Origin: Limnephilus marmoratus
Taxonomy: Eukaryota > Arthropoda > Insecta > Trichoptera > Limnephilidae
Direction of reading: 5' to 3'
Assembly: GCA_917880885.1 (NCBI GenBank)
Contig: OU862919.1
Span: forward strand, 54,163,058 to 54,227,057
Length of the DNA stretch: 64,000 nt
Shown here: in pieces, positions 31,791 to 43,175 of the stretch
How the letters are laid out: each line of letters begins with the position of its first letter
Numbering within the stretch: the first letter of the stretch is position 1
Notes under the pieces: generated by a model
Database searches by the model: none
Seen by the model: the letters and a program-made list of their open reading frames with translations, nothing else
What the model was told of the DNA's origin: nothing
Translations under genes and position numbers: made by a program

Positions 31791-33699
31791 ACAGACATTC
31801 ATATTTGTATATTATAAGAACAATCAATCAGATTTGATACCTACTATAGGTACCTATTTAAATTAAATATATTTTTTGATTAGATTCAAAGTATTCGATT
31901 TCAGCTAGTACCATATGTGAGTACTTCAATAAATTCATTAATTTAAAGTGTTGTTTCATTTTTGACAGTTTTGTAAGAGTTTTTGTCATGATTAAAAACT
32001 TTTCAGGTGTATTGGCATGTGGTTGTAATAATCCAGAAACCTTTGCTAGCATGCAAAGAAGGTATTTTGAAAGTTTCGAACATTTCCTATGCTTTATATT
32101 GCAATACTTGGACATCTCATGTACTCATTTACTCATATCTTTTATTTTTATTTCTAGATAATTCTGTTTAAAATTACATTATTCGTATCATCATGTTTAG
32201 AATCAAGGAAGAGTTAGTATGGGATGTACATGTATACACCTTATATCTAGAGGAATATCAGGCAGCTTAATATTTATTAAAATGAGACTATACAGGCCCC
32301 ATCTAGAAACTCCATAAAATGCACGTGAGCCATCCCAACTGGTTTGTGTAGCTGTAATAATTATAATCATAATATATACATATGTAATATCTACCTACAA
32401 ACTTTCAAAAACCTACCTACGGATATTCTTCTACCGATTGCACCACTAAAGTTCAGTGCACATTAATTGCATATCTGAATTGCACTGGCTGAATGGAAGG
32501 TTCGATGCATCGATATTCAATAATCCCTAAAAAATCAAGAGTGCTTGTTTCACCACTTTAAAACATACATGCTCTCAATTTATTATATTCGATCATTTTA
32601 AATAGCATGTTGCTGCGAGTGCTGGTGGTTATGCTCTGGAAAGTACCCACTTTTAACCAATCACTCAGTAGTATTTGGTTACCAACATGAAAATACGCGA
32701 ATTGAAAACAAAATTCGATATTGTTCTATGTCGTCAGTAAGGAGGTACGCTAATGAAAGTGTGTGGTGGGCGAGTCCGTGTGTTCGAACTGAGTCAATTT
32801 ATTTTTTACTTTAGTAGAAATTGATCAAACATTTTCAAATGCCGAAATTTCATTAGGCTTGTCCTTACTCTCAAAGGAGTGCGACGCAGCCAGACAAGAG
32901 CTAGATAAATGCGAACACACATCAAGCAATAGTTGGACAATGGTAGTGGGACGGCCCGAATATATTTACAGTCACTATTGATTTCATAAAATTAATTTGT
33001 CCTTTAGAGGGCTTAATCATGTACATATTTGCTGTATAGCTTCTTCCAGACAGTTTATATAATGCACAACGCACACTCCCAACTAGTAAATACAAATTTG
33101 AGCCGTATAAAGGGCAACATAAATATATGAAATCGTTAAATTAAAACATATATTTTGACATTTCCAATAGGGTTGAACTATTTCTTCAAAGCCATAATAG
33201 AGTACATAAATAATTAATCTAACCAAAGGACAAAAAGTATATGAAATACATTTTTTGATTTTTTTAAGAAATATGTGACTCACAAGAGCGCCCTGTCTGC
33301 ACACCGTTAGTGGAACTATATTGAGACGTTCTGAAGTAGGGCCAGTAAGAAAGGGTTGATTAATGTGGGTCTTGAAGATCCCAGATTATATTAAGGAGGA
33401 AACAAAAACAGAAGTTGTGACTGTAAAAATATATTCAAACATTTCCATGATTGATACTTGTTCGCCTCTCGGAGTCTTTTCGAACCAATTCTCAAACAAA
33501 AAAATATCACATAGCTTTTCTAATTTCATTTCAGGAGTCAAAGATCTTGAAGCGTATTTTAAATTGGCGACAGAAAGTTTTCTTCCAAATTCGAATAGTT
33601 TACACTACAACTCTAATAATTTTGTCTAATAGTCTAAACCTTAGGCTATTTACAAAATGGAGCAACTTTTGCAAAGGCGTCTGAAATCGCATTATATTT
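31791..33699. other. Unassigned AT-rich stretch
   Basis: No coding sequence or repeat family recognised, apart from the short PyR-edge match at 32,109-32,135. Confidence 0.35.
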
Positions 33700-34495
33700 A
33701 TGGGTACATTTTTTTAAATATTTTCTTCGTGATCACACAGGAGGCTCTGAGGAAAATGGTTTCCCTCAGGTCATCTGGGATGCTGGGAGGGTCTTTTTGA
33801 GGAGAGGAAGGAATGAACATTGGTCTTGAAGAGACCCATGTTGTAGGAAGGAGGAAACACAGAGGCCGGCAAATCATTCCATAGCAGAGCTGTTGAACAC
33901 AAGAACGAGTCGAAGAAACGACCCGTTCTCATGTGAAAAATGTCAACCGTGTACAAATGTTGGGCACGCGTTTGGCGTGTTTCCCGACTACGCACCGGTG
34001 CCGGAGGGATCAATGATGCTAGTTCCTCGGAGCATCTTTCATTGTAACACCGGTAGAACAAGGATAGCATTCCCACCCAACGCCTGTGATCTAAAGATTG
34101 CAATCCGCCTGTTAAGATGGGAGAATCTATTAAACGGACCGCCCGTTTCTGCACAGAGTCGAGGGTATTTTTCAGGTATTTTGGAGCTCCAGACCAGAGG
34201 TGGCTGCCAAATTCAACCGTGGGGCGCAATTGTGATTTGTTCAGGTTTAACAGTTGTGTACTATTTAAGTATCTGCGGACCCTGTACAGTACGCCCAGTT
34301 TTTGGGAGGCTAACTTTACTCTGGCTTCGATGGAACTCCCATACCTGAGCTGGTCACTAATGGTTGCACCAAGAATATCAATGGAGGGCCTGTTCGGAAG
34401 ATTGCTTCCGTTGAAAGAGACTAGATTTTCTTTTCGATCCCTTGTAGACGTAATCAGACAAGATTGGGTCTTTGAAACATTAAATTCAACATGAA
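33700..34495 (-). pseudogene. LINE-J reverse transcriptase C-terminal region (best copy)
   Basis: On the minus strand the frame is open from about 34,493 to 33,771 (241 codons) with no start codon, so it is 5'-truncated after the RT catalytic core. It reads NVSKTQSCLITSTRDRKENL, NRPSIDILGATISDQLRYGS, LNKSQLRPTVEFGSHLWSGA, DSVQKRAVRLIDSPILTGGL, GMLSLFYRCYNERCSEELAS and finally LLWNDLPASVFPPSYNMGLF. These blocks are the thumb and C-terminal domain of Jockey/I-superfamily LINEs. The lack of stops makes it the cleanest of four copies here. The 3' UTR of about 70 bases contains the ACACAGGAGGCTCTGAGGAA block shared with the others. It was never an independent gene. Confidence 0.85.
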
Positions 34496-35028
34496 TTCTT
34501 CATGAATTTGAGTAACAAAATTTGGAAACGGAAATACCTACTATTCGAATTCGTTTCAAGTTAATAAGTACACTAATATGTAATTTATAATAGGTATTTA
34601 ATGATAATAACTTTCATACGATAAATGATAAATTAGAATCGTCTTAGACAGATAAGTTTTTTGTTTTGTTTTATTCAAATAATAAATTCTTTTTAAGAAA
34701 GAAAGAGATATTTTTGGTTGAAATCACCTCAAGCAAACCAATTGCCTGTCCTCGCTACATCTAACTTCTGCGACATTTCGCTAACGAATTGCCGAGCCTT
34801 CCTGCCAACTTTTCATTACATTTTTTAAATAATCTTGTCAGCATTTCAGCCTTCCTCTTCCGGAAACTAACGAGCTCGTGAACGTCTTGCGTATTGAATT
34901 ATAATGCGGAAGTTTGAAGAAGATACCTCGTTTATTTTACAAAACTGTATAGGTACTTAGATTTATAAATCTTCCTATGTTTGTACGATACATTAAAGCA
35001 TTAAAAATTGACTTTATAATTTTATTTT
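34496..35028. other. Unassigned AT-rich stretch
   Basis: Nothing recognised. Confidence 0.4.
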
Positions 35029-35135
35029 ACTCCATCACGACTCAAGCAACATTTTCGGCTTACTGTAGTGGTAGTAGGAGATTTTCAAATATTGTTGGGT
35101 TATTCGTAACCCGGGAATGTCTGTCTTATATTTTT
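35029..35135 (+). mobile_element. SINE-A tail, 5'-truncated
   Basis: TCCATCACGACTCAAGCAAC then CATTTTCGGCTTACTGTAGT and TAACCCGGGAATGTCTG match the SINE-A tail at 3,160-3,270. The tRNA-like head is missing. Confidence 0.78.
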
Positions 35136-35626
35136 TTTTAATTGACGTTTATAAATAAAATTAAGTGAAACCAAATACATTTTTCATTTGTACCTGAATT
35201 TTTTTTTCATGGTGAAGTGTATCCCCTTCAAAGAAAAGAATTTATTTTCAAGGGTTTTAGATCTTTCAACTTCAGACTTTACAGCAATTATGAGGGGTTT
35301 GGTCAATTAAATAATGTAATAAGGAGGGTGTCTTAAAAGTAGCTTGAATGAATGTCTGTCTTACATTTTTTTTTAAATGTTCCGATGAAGGTAGAGATCA
35401 ACTGAAAACGGTCGACGTTTATAAATAAAAGTAATTAGTTTTAAACCAAATACATTTTTCATTTGTACCTGAATTTTTTTTTCATGGTGAAGTATATCCC
35501 CTTCAAAGAAAATAATTTATTTTCAAGGGTTTTAGATCTTTCAACTTCAGACTTTACAGCAATTATGAGAGGTTTGGTTAATTAAATAGTGTAATAAGGA
35601 GGGTGTCTTAAAAGTAGCTTGAATAA
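35116..35626 (+). repeat. Tandem duplication of about 235-276 bp
   Basis: Copy 1 (35,116-35,350) and copy 2 (35,351-35,626) both run from AATGTCTGTCTTA to AAAAGTAGCTTGAAT and differ at few positions. Copy 2 has about 40 extra bases, including CCGATGAAGG and CTGAAAACGGTCGACG, that copy 1 lacks. The first bases of each unit are the end of a SINE-A, so the duplication happened after, or together with, that insertion. Confidence 0.88.
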
Positions 35627-36087
35627 ATGTGTCCATCCTACAAATTTAATAAAAGAGCAATCATGTTAAATAATATAAAAGTTTATTGCAAATATTAAGT
35701 TAGATACATTCATTTTATCTGAATAGATTCGATTAAAGACTCTATTGTTTATTAGGCAGGGATGAATGAAGCTCGAAAAGTGTTAATTAGTTAAATTATT
35801 AGATGTCACATCATTGTAAACTATTTGCATGTACAAATTAAACTATGTCAGGAGCCAGGTTATTTACATACATATAACAACCAAGTATTTAAGAAAAAGG
35901 AAGTTATTGATAAACCACAATTGAAATAAGTATGAATATAATTTGATTTGGATTACGATAACAAAGTTCCGCCCTTGTTCGGTTTCTCTGGGGAGTCGCC
36001 GCACGCCTGTCCTTTAACCCTGTCAGATCCCAACTGTAGGGCGGCCGGCGAAACTTGTCGGGCATCTCGGTTGATTGTCAACACGCC
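35627..36087. other. Unassigned stretch
   Basis: No coding sequence recognised. The GC-rich part from 35,965 to 36,087 may belong to an older foldback element next to the nested MITE. Confidence 0.35.
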
Positions 36088-36447
36088 TAAGGCCGGCCGC
36101 AAACGTCAGATTTTTCCATCCGATTATCTAATCAGACAAAAATCGATTCGAAACCCGGTTGGTTATAATACCGGGGCAACGCCGGCGCGGCGATAATGAA
36201 AATAGGCCACGCCTTTCCGCGCCGGCTGTCCAATCGAATTTTGTCTGATCAGACAATCGGGTGGAAAAATCTGATGTGTGCTCTGTCACTTAGCCTGGCC
36301 GCACACATCAGGTTTTTCCATCAGACAATCGGATGGAGAAACCTGATGTATGCGGCCATTACGGTATTATAACCATTCCGGTTTTCGAATCGATTTTTGT
36401 CTGATCAGACAATCGGATGGAAAACCTGATGTATGCGGCCAGCCTTA
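36088..36447. mobile_element. Two nested or adjacent foldback MITEs (Harbinger-like)
   Basis: Element B (36,293-36,444) starts GCCTGGCCGCACACATCAGG, ends with the complementary ATGTATGCGGCCAGCC, and is flanked by TTA on both sides. Its first 65 bases are themselves a hairpin (complementary arms around GGATGGAGAAACC), so three copies of the arm are present. Element A (from 36,091, after TAA) carries the same TIR (GGCCGGCCGCAAACGTCAG) and ends at about 36,282 in CTGATGTGTGC without the last bases of the arm. The TTA flanks and GGC ends suggest PIF/Harbinger. No coding capacity. Confidence 0.72.
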
Positions 36448-37320
36448 GAGATGTGTGCGTATGTTATCGATACTTTGTATGGGATCGAATGGGACGTGAA
36501 AACGGGGACAGATGTTTTAATTTGCTAAATCAACCGTTACAACCAGAAACTATTTAAAATAACAAAAAAAATTAACAATTTCAATTCGCGATGACGTTGA
36601 AATTCACGGCATTGCACCGAAAAAGCTAAATGCCCAATATTGCCCAAGTCAAACTATAGCAACTAGAAGCAATGGTCATAGCCAATACTGAGGCAGTTTT
36701 CCTGAATACAGAGTACCCGATTTAATTCGATTGAGCATTAAACTCTCCTCGGCAAGCATGGTCCACATAAAGCACAAACCGATTGAGTCATAGCCTCTGT
36801 GTGCACGTGATGAACAAGCGGGACCTCGAGGATACTGCAATGTGTGATCCGCACAAGCTACTGCATAACACGTTGCTGAAGATTTTCCACTCCACTAGTT
36901 CCCTGGGAAGACATCTGTTCTGAGAGAAAGACGCTCAATGCAATCTGCTAGCTGACAGATCACAGCTAGGCAATTTAATATCTTTACATACTTTACGTAG
37001 ACGCCATAACTACCAACTGATTCGCTCGAAAGGTGTGAGAATGATTTTAATATGCTCCCTTTTAAGAACGTAATCTCTAAGGCAGACAAGTTTTTGTGCA
37101 TAAGCAATGAAAAAATTAAAGTATCAGTTTATTATGCATAAAAATGTAAGAAAACGTCACAGAAAATTAATTATAAAAGTGAATCACAAAATGTATAATG
37201 TTAGTATTTTTGTGTTATTTATAAATCGGAAAATCTGTTTGCATAACGTCTCACTAAAACATAATTTTTGTTACAAAAATAGGAAAAAAAATCTGGATAG
37301 GAACACCCTAATCACCTAAC
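36448..37320. other. Unassigned stretch
   Basis: Nothing recognised. Short open frames here have no family resemblance. Confidence 0.35.
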
Positions 37321-37455
37321 CGTATGAAATATACTTTACGACCTATTCTCATACCTACCAAATATACAAAAAAAAACATAAAAAACGGTTCAGCAGTTTC
37401 GGAGGAGTGCGACCACAAACACCGTGACAGGAGATTTATATATAGATATCATTTC
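37321..37455 (+). mobile_element. RTE-like LINE 3' tail remnant
   Basis: The order CTACCAAATATAC, AACGGTTCAGCAGTTTCGGA, CACAAACACCGTGACAGGAG, TTTATATATAGAT is the standard 3' tail of many insect RTE-type retroposons, ending in TATATAGAT. Only this non-coding tail is present. Confidence 0.5.
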
Positions 37456-37599
37456 AGGGGACCAGCGGTCGCGGATCAACTGTCAGGTTACCATTTATTA
37501 GCCTACCAGAACATTTTATTAAGTCATCTAATTTCTTACTTTTAAAAAGATTATTTGGGTTAACCGAGGATTACCAACGTTTTTTTTCATCTTTATCGT

Positions 37600-38220
37600 T
37601 TCTAAATTAATAGCGTAATGTATTGTGTATATGTTTTTTGTCTTTTTTCCTTTATTTCCTTTTCCATGCGTCCCCGTTCCCCTCCCGCGTCCCCTTCCCT
37701 TACCGCCTTACCCCCCATGACAACCCTCCCGCGAACCCCACCTCCCCCGTTCCTCTCCCCCTCCTGCCTTTCCTCCCTGCCGGTAAAATATACGAAATAC
37801 ATACATTTTCATTTATACAAATTTCATAACGCCAGAGCTTACCATACTTACCAGAAGGTGGCAAGAAAAGTATTGGCTACGAGGGAGTTCACATATATAA
37901 TCTCCTTCCAGATAACCTTACAGCAGAAAAGAATATAAAAACCTTTAAAAAAAACTATTTAAACTTAAGATGTTAGAACAAAATTAAAAATATTGCTCCT
38001 ACACCTGTACTATATATGCTCTGTACTTAAGTTAAGAAAGCGAAATATTATATTTCTTTTAACTTAATAATAAAATAAAAAATAAAAAAAATATATAGCC
38101 TATAACCTTCGTGGGCGTATGCACAACATATCATCAAAGTTTAATCGCAATCGGACGAACGGTATGGCAGCGCATAAAATACGAACAAACCAATATTGCT
38201 TTTTATATATGAGATTAGCT
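37600..38220 (+). mobile_element. PyR retroposon copy interrupted by a LINE 3' end
   Basis: A C/T-rich tract (37,630-37,780), then ATTTCATAACGCCAGAGCTTACC, a foreign 250-bp block (37,850-38,097), then the tail GCCTATAACCTTCGTGGGCG, CGCAATCGGACGAACGG and a TTTTATATATGAGATT end. The tail matches the PyR units at 43.0 and 47.4-47.8 kb. The head is degraded. Confidence 0.65.
37850..38097 (+). pseudogene. LINE 3' end inserted in a PyR copy
   Basis: In the plus frame starting near 37,866 it reads KSIGYEGVHIYNLLPDNLTA then EKNIKTFKKNYLNL and a stop at about 37,970. This is the C-terminal block (GVxxYNxLPxxIxxxxxIKxFKxxLxxxL) that ends many CR1/L2-group LINE ORF2 proteins. About 110 bases of 3' UTR and an A-rich tail (38,062-38,097) follow. 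It sits between the two halves of the PyR repeat, so it is a later, severely 5'-truncated insertion. The parent LINE is not otherwise in the window. Confidence 0.68.
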
Positions 38221-39057
38221 TCCCTTAGCTTAGTAGGTACCCATTATCGATAAGAAATATTAATAAAACAATATTGTTCTTTAATTATTTTGTATTATTT
38301 TCATGACGGGCTTGTCATAATGTGGTAGTGATTGAATTGTCAATAATAATAACATTTATAGTAAAGAAATAACAAATATTTAGAATTTTTGAAGGTTACT
38401 CAAAGCAAATATTCTTATCTCATTCAACTCTTTAATACTTTATTATGCTAATCGAGAAATTGATCAAAACAGAATAAAAAATACCAAAGCTCGAACTCTC
38501 GATCGCGAAATTCAGTTTCTCGTAGAAAAATTAGCATTTCTTTAAGGAAATAGAGGCCTTTGAAAGCTACGGAAACGATTTTTCTTATGGATAAAAATCT
38601 TCTTTTTTTATTCGGTCATGTCGATATTTTATACAAAGGATTTGTGGAAAACGTATGCCTATGAATGGTTACAGCACAATAATGTTGGTTGAGGTTTTTC
38701 AAAGATTATTGAATAATTTGCATACAAAAAACGTTAGAACTGCTGCGTGGTATGACGCTATTGGAAATATTGTTTTCTTTTCTTCCTTTTTTAAACATTG
38801 ATCCATCAAAATAATTTCATTATCGTAATGTTGGTTTGTAATAATGTACCTACCAATATAACCACGTACACACAGATTTTCATTATAATCGTTATCCTTT
38901 CTTATTTACATACTCGTACTTACTTAGACTTTATATATTTTATAATTATATCATTTTTATATTCTTTCATGTATTGCTTTCTATGTTCTATACTTTTTAT
39001 ATTATTTTTATATTCAACTATATTCTTCCATACTCTTTTATACTCTATAGTCATTTA
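38221..39057. other. Unassigned AT-rich stretch before LINE-R
   Basis: Non-coding. The last 170 bases (38,890-39,057) are made of TATATTCTTT/TTTATATTC-like steps resembling the 3' UTR of LINE-R. They happen to be open in the LINE-R frame, which lengthens the apparent ORF to a Met at 38,798; those residues are not part of the RT. Confidence 0.45.
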
Positions 39058-39059
39058 TA

Positions 39060-40366
39060 CGGGCACGACAAAATGTAAACAGCACAGAACTCTTAGCCTA
39101 ATATCCCATGCCTCAAAAATATTGACTAATATCATCCTAAAAAGAATCGAACCAAAAGTAGAGAACATCCTTCCCGGAGACCAGTTTGGCTTTAGAAGAG
39201 GTGTAGGAACCAGAGAAGCAATATTGTCGCTACGAATACTACTAGAAAAAACAATAAAAAGAAACCAAAACACATTCATCGCATTCATAGACCTGGAGAA
39301 TGCTTTCGACAAAGTAGAATGGAAAAGACTCTTCGAGATTCTGAAGAGAATTGACATCAAATATAGAGATAGACGAATAATCCAGGCGCTATACAAGAAT
39401 GAGGCCGCTATAATTAGATGTGACAATGATACAAAAGAAGCCAGTATAAGACAAGGGGTAAGACAGGGATGCTCTCTGTCACCTGTTCTTTTTAACGCTT
39501 ATATACAAAGTGCGATTGACGACTTGAGAGAGAGAATGAGTCACAGAAAAGGTGTAAAGATACACGGGCAAAAGGTGGATATGATAAGGTTTGCTGACGA
39601 TATTGCTATGGTTGCTGAAAGCGAAGAAGAACTCCAAGAGGCCTTAACAATCATGCAAAGCATTCTTCAAAACAATTACAACATGAAGATAAATAAAGAC
39701 AAAACAAAGCTGCTGACTGTAGGCCGAACGCAACATCAGATGAGAGTAGAGATGTCAGGAGTTCCACTAAAGAACACCAAGGAGTTTGTCTACCTCGGGA
39801 GTAAAATAACATGGGACGGTCGGTCGAAGAGCGAGGTCAACAGCCGTATACACCAGGCTAGGCTTGCATTCAATAAAAGGTCGAAAATAATAGAATCAAA
39901 TAATATAGACCTGAAACTGAGAATACTCCTCATCAAGACCTATGTATGGAGTATCTTGATGTACGGCTGTGAAACATGGTGCCTATCCGAAAGAGATAAA
40001 CGGAGACTAGAGGCTTTTGAGATGTGGTCCTATAGAAGACTATTAGGAATTTCCTGGAGAGACCACATAACAAATGAAGAGGTTCTCCAAAGAATCGAAG
40101 GAGGAAGGCACCTGCTCAGAACCTTGTCCGAAAGGCGCGCAAGATGGATCGGCCATGTAATAAGACAAGAAGGCCTCTTGCATGCCATAATGGAGGGTAT
40201 GACCGAGGGGACAAACGCTAGGGGACGCCCACGCCGAGAGTACCTGGAGGACCTGCTGGTGGACGTGCGCTGCTCATCATATGCAGATTTCAAAAGAGCC
40301 GCACAAGACAGGGAAGAGTGGAAGAAACGAATAGATGACATTGCTGCAAACCAATCTCAGGATTGA
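39060..40366 (+). CDS. LINE-R reverse transcriptase, 5'-truncated but uninterrupted
   Basis: Homology begins at TKCKQHRTLSLISHASKILT (residues 91-110 of the frame that opens at 38,798) and runs to the stop at 40,366, about 432 codons without a break. Visible: GDQFGFRRGVGTREAI (127-142), motif A FIAFIDLENAFDKVEW (160-175), motif B RQGVRQGCSLSPVLFN (218-233) and motif C FADD (265-268), all with intact catalytic residues. Then come EFVYLGSKITWDG, KTYVWSILMYGCETW, the RRLLGISWRDHITNEEVLQR block, and a C-terminal RARWIGHVIRQEGL ... RGRPRREYLEDL. The endonuclease is missing, so the copy cannot have moved itself again. An open RT frame implies a fairly recent insertion. Clade not assigned. Confidence 0.9.
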
Positions 40367-40560
40367 AACCAGAGAGAGAGTGAGTCATTTATTGTTTCCA
40401 TAATCTTGAGTCATTTACATTCTTTTATATTCATTTGTATTCTTTAAATTTCTTTAATATTATTTTATACAATATGTATATTTTTATATTTTTATTTTAT
40501 TTTTTTATATTCTCGCACATTTTCTTTATATTGCGTCTGTTAATATACTAAATACGAAAA

Positions 40561-40602
40561 TCGACCACCACAACGCGGGCATGTGCCTAGTATGGTGGTC
40601 GA
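40561..40602 (+). repeat. LINE-R 3' UTR terminal hairpin
   Basis: TCGACCACCA (40,561-40,570) pairs perfectly with TGGTGGTCGA (40,593-40,602), with an inner GGCA/TGCC stem. The LINE ends about 60 bases later in an A run near 40,660. A closely related sequence (TCGACCACC ... CATGGTCGA) lies inside the PyR copy at 42,872-42,910. A stem-loop near the 3' end is where LINE RTs commonly recognise their RNA. Confidence 0.75.
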
Positions 40603-40972
40603 AAAATCCCCAATTTATGTAACGAACCATTTAAAGAATAAAGAAACTTACAAAAAAAAATTATAAAGCTAAAAATTTCTGTCTATGGATCAAGAAATCG
40701 AATGATGAGGAGCTTTAGCTTCACTAAATATGCAAAGCATTTCTTGTCTTAAATTAAGCTAAACAAGCTTGTAAATAGAATTCAATTATTGTGAAAAAGA
40801 TATGTTTCCATTTGGTTCGTTCAAGATTTTTAGTAATTTTACCACTCAAAACAAAAAATGTTCCCCATTTCATCAGGCTTTGTAATGGATTGCCATTCCG
40901 CACTTCAACATTCCAGATGCAGGCATAGTTTGTAGAACTCCCTATATTTTTATTGTTTTTTTTTTATATTTA

Positions 40973-41415
40973 ACTAGCGAGTACCCGGCATCCGTTGAAT
41001 GCCGCTCGAAGAAAGAAAGTTTGTGTTTAAATTCTGCTTATTTAAGTATTTTCGGAAACACAATATTTTTTTTGTTTTTCCGTCTGGGCCACATATGGCT
41101 ATCCGTGAAAGATTATCCAAATTTACCCCGGCTATTCCCTTTCTGCAATCCCTCTCTTTACCCCTTCCTCTTGCCTCACCCTTCCGTCTCCACTCCCCAT
41201 TGTTTTGTCGTTTCCCGTTCCCCTCCCGCGACCACTTCCCCTCCCATGTCCTATTCCACCTTCCCCCCCCCCCTCCCCGCCCGTCTACTTCCCGCATTCC
41301 GCTCCCCCTTCAAGCGTTCCCCTTCCATCTTCCCCGCTTTCCTCCCTTCTTCGTCCACCCCTCTTTCGTTCCTCCTCCAAAATTTAATTTACATTGTTTT
41401 CTCCAAACAGAGTTA
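40973..41415 (+). mobile_element. PyR retroposon copy, 5' half
   Basis: Head AACTAGCGAGTACCCGGCAT, then CCGTCTGGGCCACATATGGC and TTACCCCGGCTATTCCC, then a long C/T-rich tract (41,140-41,380). The segments before the tract match the minus copy at 19.5 kb. The tail units are absent. The three overlapping proline-rich open frames across the tract are composition artefacts. Confidence 0.75.
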
Positions 41416-42479
41416 GGAATCACAGATTAAAGAAAGTCAACTACGTCCCTTAACACCCAGAATGGATAGTAATATTATAAATATATAAAAAAATAATAAA
41501 CATGTATTCCTTCCTTTTTAAAAACATTAAAAATTATGCGTTAAAAAAATTCTTGCGATTTTAAATAATTTGTAAGGGTTATATTTGAAAACTTGTTAGA
41601 ATTTTTTATTCATGTCGGTACCTACTTACATTAATATATTTACGAGTATTTATTAAAATTTCTTTTATTAGTACGTGTAATATATTTTTATATTTCTGTA
41701 GGCATTGACTTTCAATAAATCGGTCATCCCATTTCAGGAAAACTAAAATCATGCATGTTCTCTCCAGCGAAACTTTTGTTTTAAAAGTTAATCAATCGGT
41801 CTCAGGCGTGTCGCAGGTAATAAATATTCTAATAATCTGTAGTTTTATCTCTATTAGGGTTTCCCAAGATGGTCTTTGAAAAGAAAACGTATATTCTGCC
41901 GAAGAGAACTAAAAGAAACCAAAAAGATGGCAACTCAAGTAAAGTTCTACGATCTGATTTTATATCTACTATACTGGGTTTTATACAAATCTCATATTTC
42001 TTTCCGTTCAATGTCTGTTCTAAGTTAAATTAATGGTAAGTTTACAGATGTTTTTTTATGAAAATGGTATACGCTTATAATATAAATATATCACGTGTTT
42101 AGCTAATTTTATCATCTCGGTACCGTAATGCGGGGCAACTTTTGAAGGGGGAAAACTTTAATTATCGCGGATATCTGCATAATTCTCGCAACAACTCAAA
42201 AATTACTCACTTTAATTCAATTTTTTTCGGGCATCGTGGAAACAATAATGTTTCGAAAAGTGTCAAATTATTTGGTTTCAAGTTATATTCAAAATATTGA
42301 TGGTTGGATTTGTGTAAAATTTCTGATAAAATGTACATTTTAAAATTCCTCAGTGAATATATTGGCAAAGGCTTTAAAAGGATATTTTCTCAGCAACTTT
42401 ATTAACCAGTGACGAATTTAGCTGTCTTCCTTTGTAACTCTTGTAAATTCTTCAATTACCTGTATCAAGTGTGTCTAGT
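41416..42479. other. Unassigned AT-rich stretch
   Basis: Nothing recognised. Confidence 0.4.
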
Positions 42480-42665
42480 CCATTTAAAAATCTATGTATT
42501 GTTCATTGATTTCCGTGTTCTTATGTAAAAATAATTTTCCTGTAGATGTATAATGTTGTCCTTCCCGAAATGAGTTTCATTAAACTCATTGGGAGTATGT
42601 ATTATAAATTTTATTTAATAATTTTGTAATATATTATCTCTAATAAATAAAATAAAATATAACAG
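42480..42665 (+). other. Possible LINE 3' end with AATAAA-rich tail
   Basis: A small hairpin GAGTTTCATTAAACTC followed by AT-rich sequence and an AATAAATAAAATAAAATA tail is the shape of a CR1-group LINE 3' terminus. No coding part is attached. Confidence 0.35.
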
Positions 42666-42714
42666 TTTCGTATCATTTGTTTTGAAAATTATATTATCTT
42701 CCATCGTTATTTTA

Positions 42715-43175
42715 CAATTTTTTTTAGTTATCGTTCGCACTCCGCCTTCTCCGCATTCTCTCGCCCCACTCCCCTTTCATGCGTCGCCGTCTCTCGTTCT
42801 CCCCATTCAGTCCCTACGTTCAGTTTTCAAACAGCTCGCGTGCCACTTATTGCAATTTTTTTATACACATTTCGACCACCTTAACACGGGCATCAGCCTA
42901 CCATGGTCGAGAAATCCAAATGGTTTAGCAACGCATAATTTCATGATGCCAGAGCTAACTATTATCTATAAAAACCATGGCGGACATGCGCACAACAAAT
43001 CCGCAATGTTTCATCGCAATCGGATGGATGATTTAGCAAGGCATAAATTTATGACGTTATATCTCACTATTATACTGTATATAAACCGTCGCGGGCATGC
43101 GCACATCAAATCTCCATCGTTTAATCGCAACTGGATGAATGGCAACGCATAAGGAAAAAACATCCAAACAAATGC
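42715..43175 (+). mobile_element. PyR retroposon copy with tandem tail units
   Basis: A short C/T-rich tract, TCAGTTTTCAAACAGCTCGC, TGCCACTTATTGCAATTTTT, the LINE-R-like hairpin (42,872-42,910), then two tail units with GCGCACAACAAATCC / GCGCACATCAAATCTCC and CGCAATCGGATGGATG / CGCAACTGGATGAATGG. This is the copy that physically joins the LINE-R 3' hairpin to the PyR tail. Confidence 0.72.

Noticed and set aside
35395..35440. Second hammerhead-like motif
   Set aside because: CCGATGAAGG does not match the CUGANGA core and no stem II forms convincingly, so it is mentioned only as a faint resemblance.
38798..39059. N-terminal extension of the LINE-R frame with membrane-like residues
   Set aside because: The first 88 residues come from AT-rich flanking DNA that happens to be in frame. 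RT homology starts at about residue 91.
41021..41430. Overlapping proline/serine-rich open frames
   Set aside because: They arise from the C/T-rich tract of a PyR retroposon, which is open in all three frames. The same happens at 19,308-19,682, 31,513-31,866, 37,602-37,938 and 47,008-47,463.
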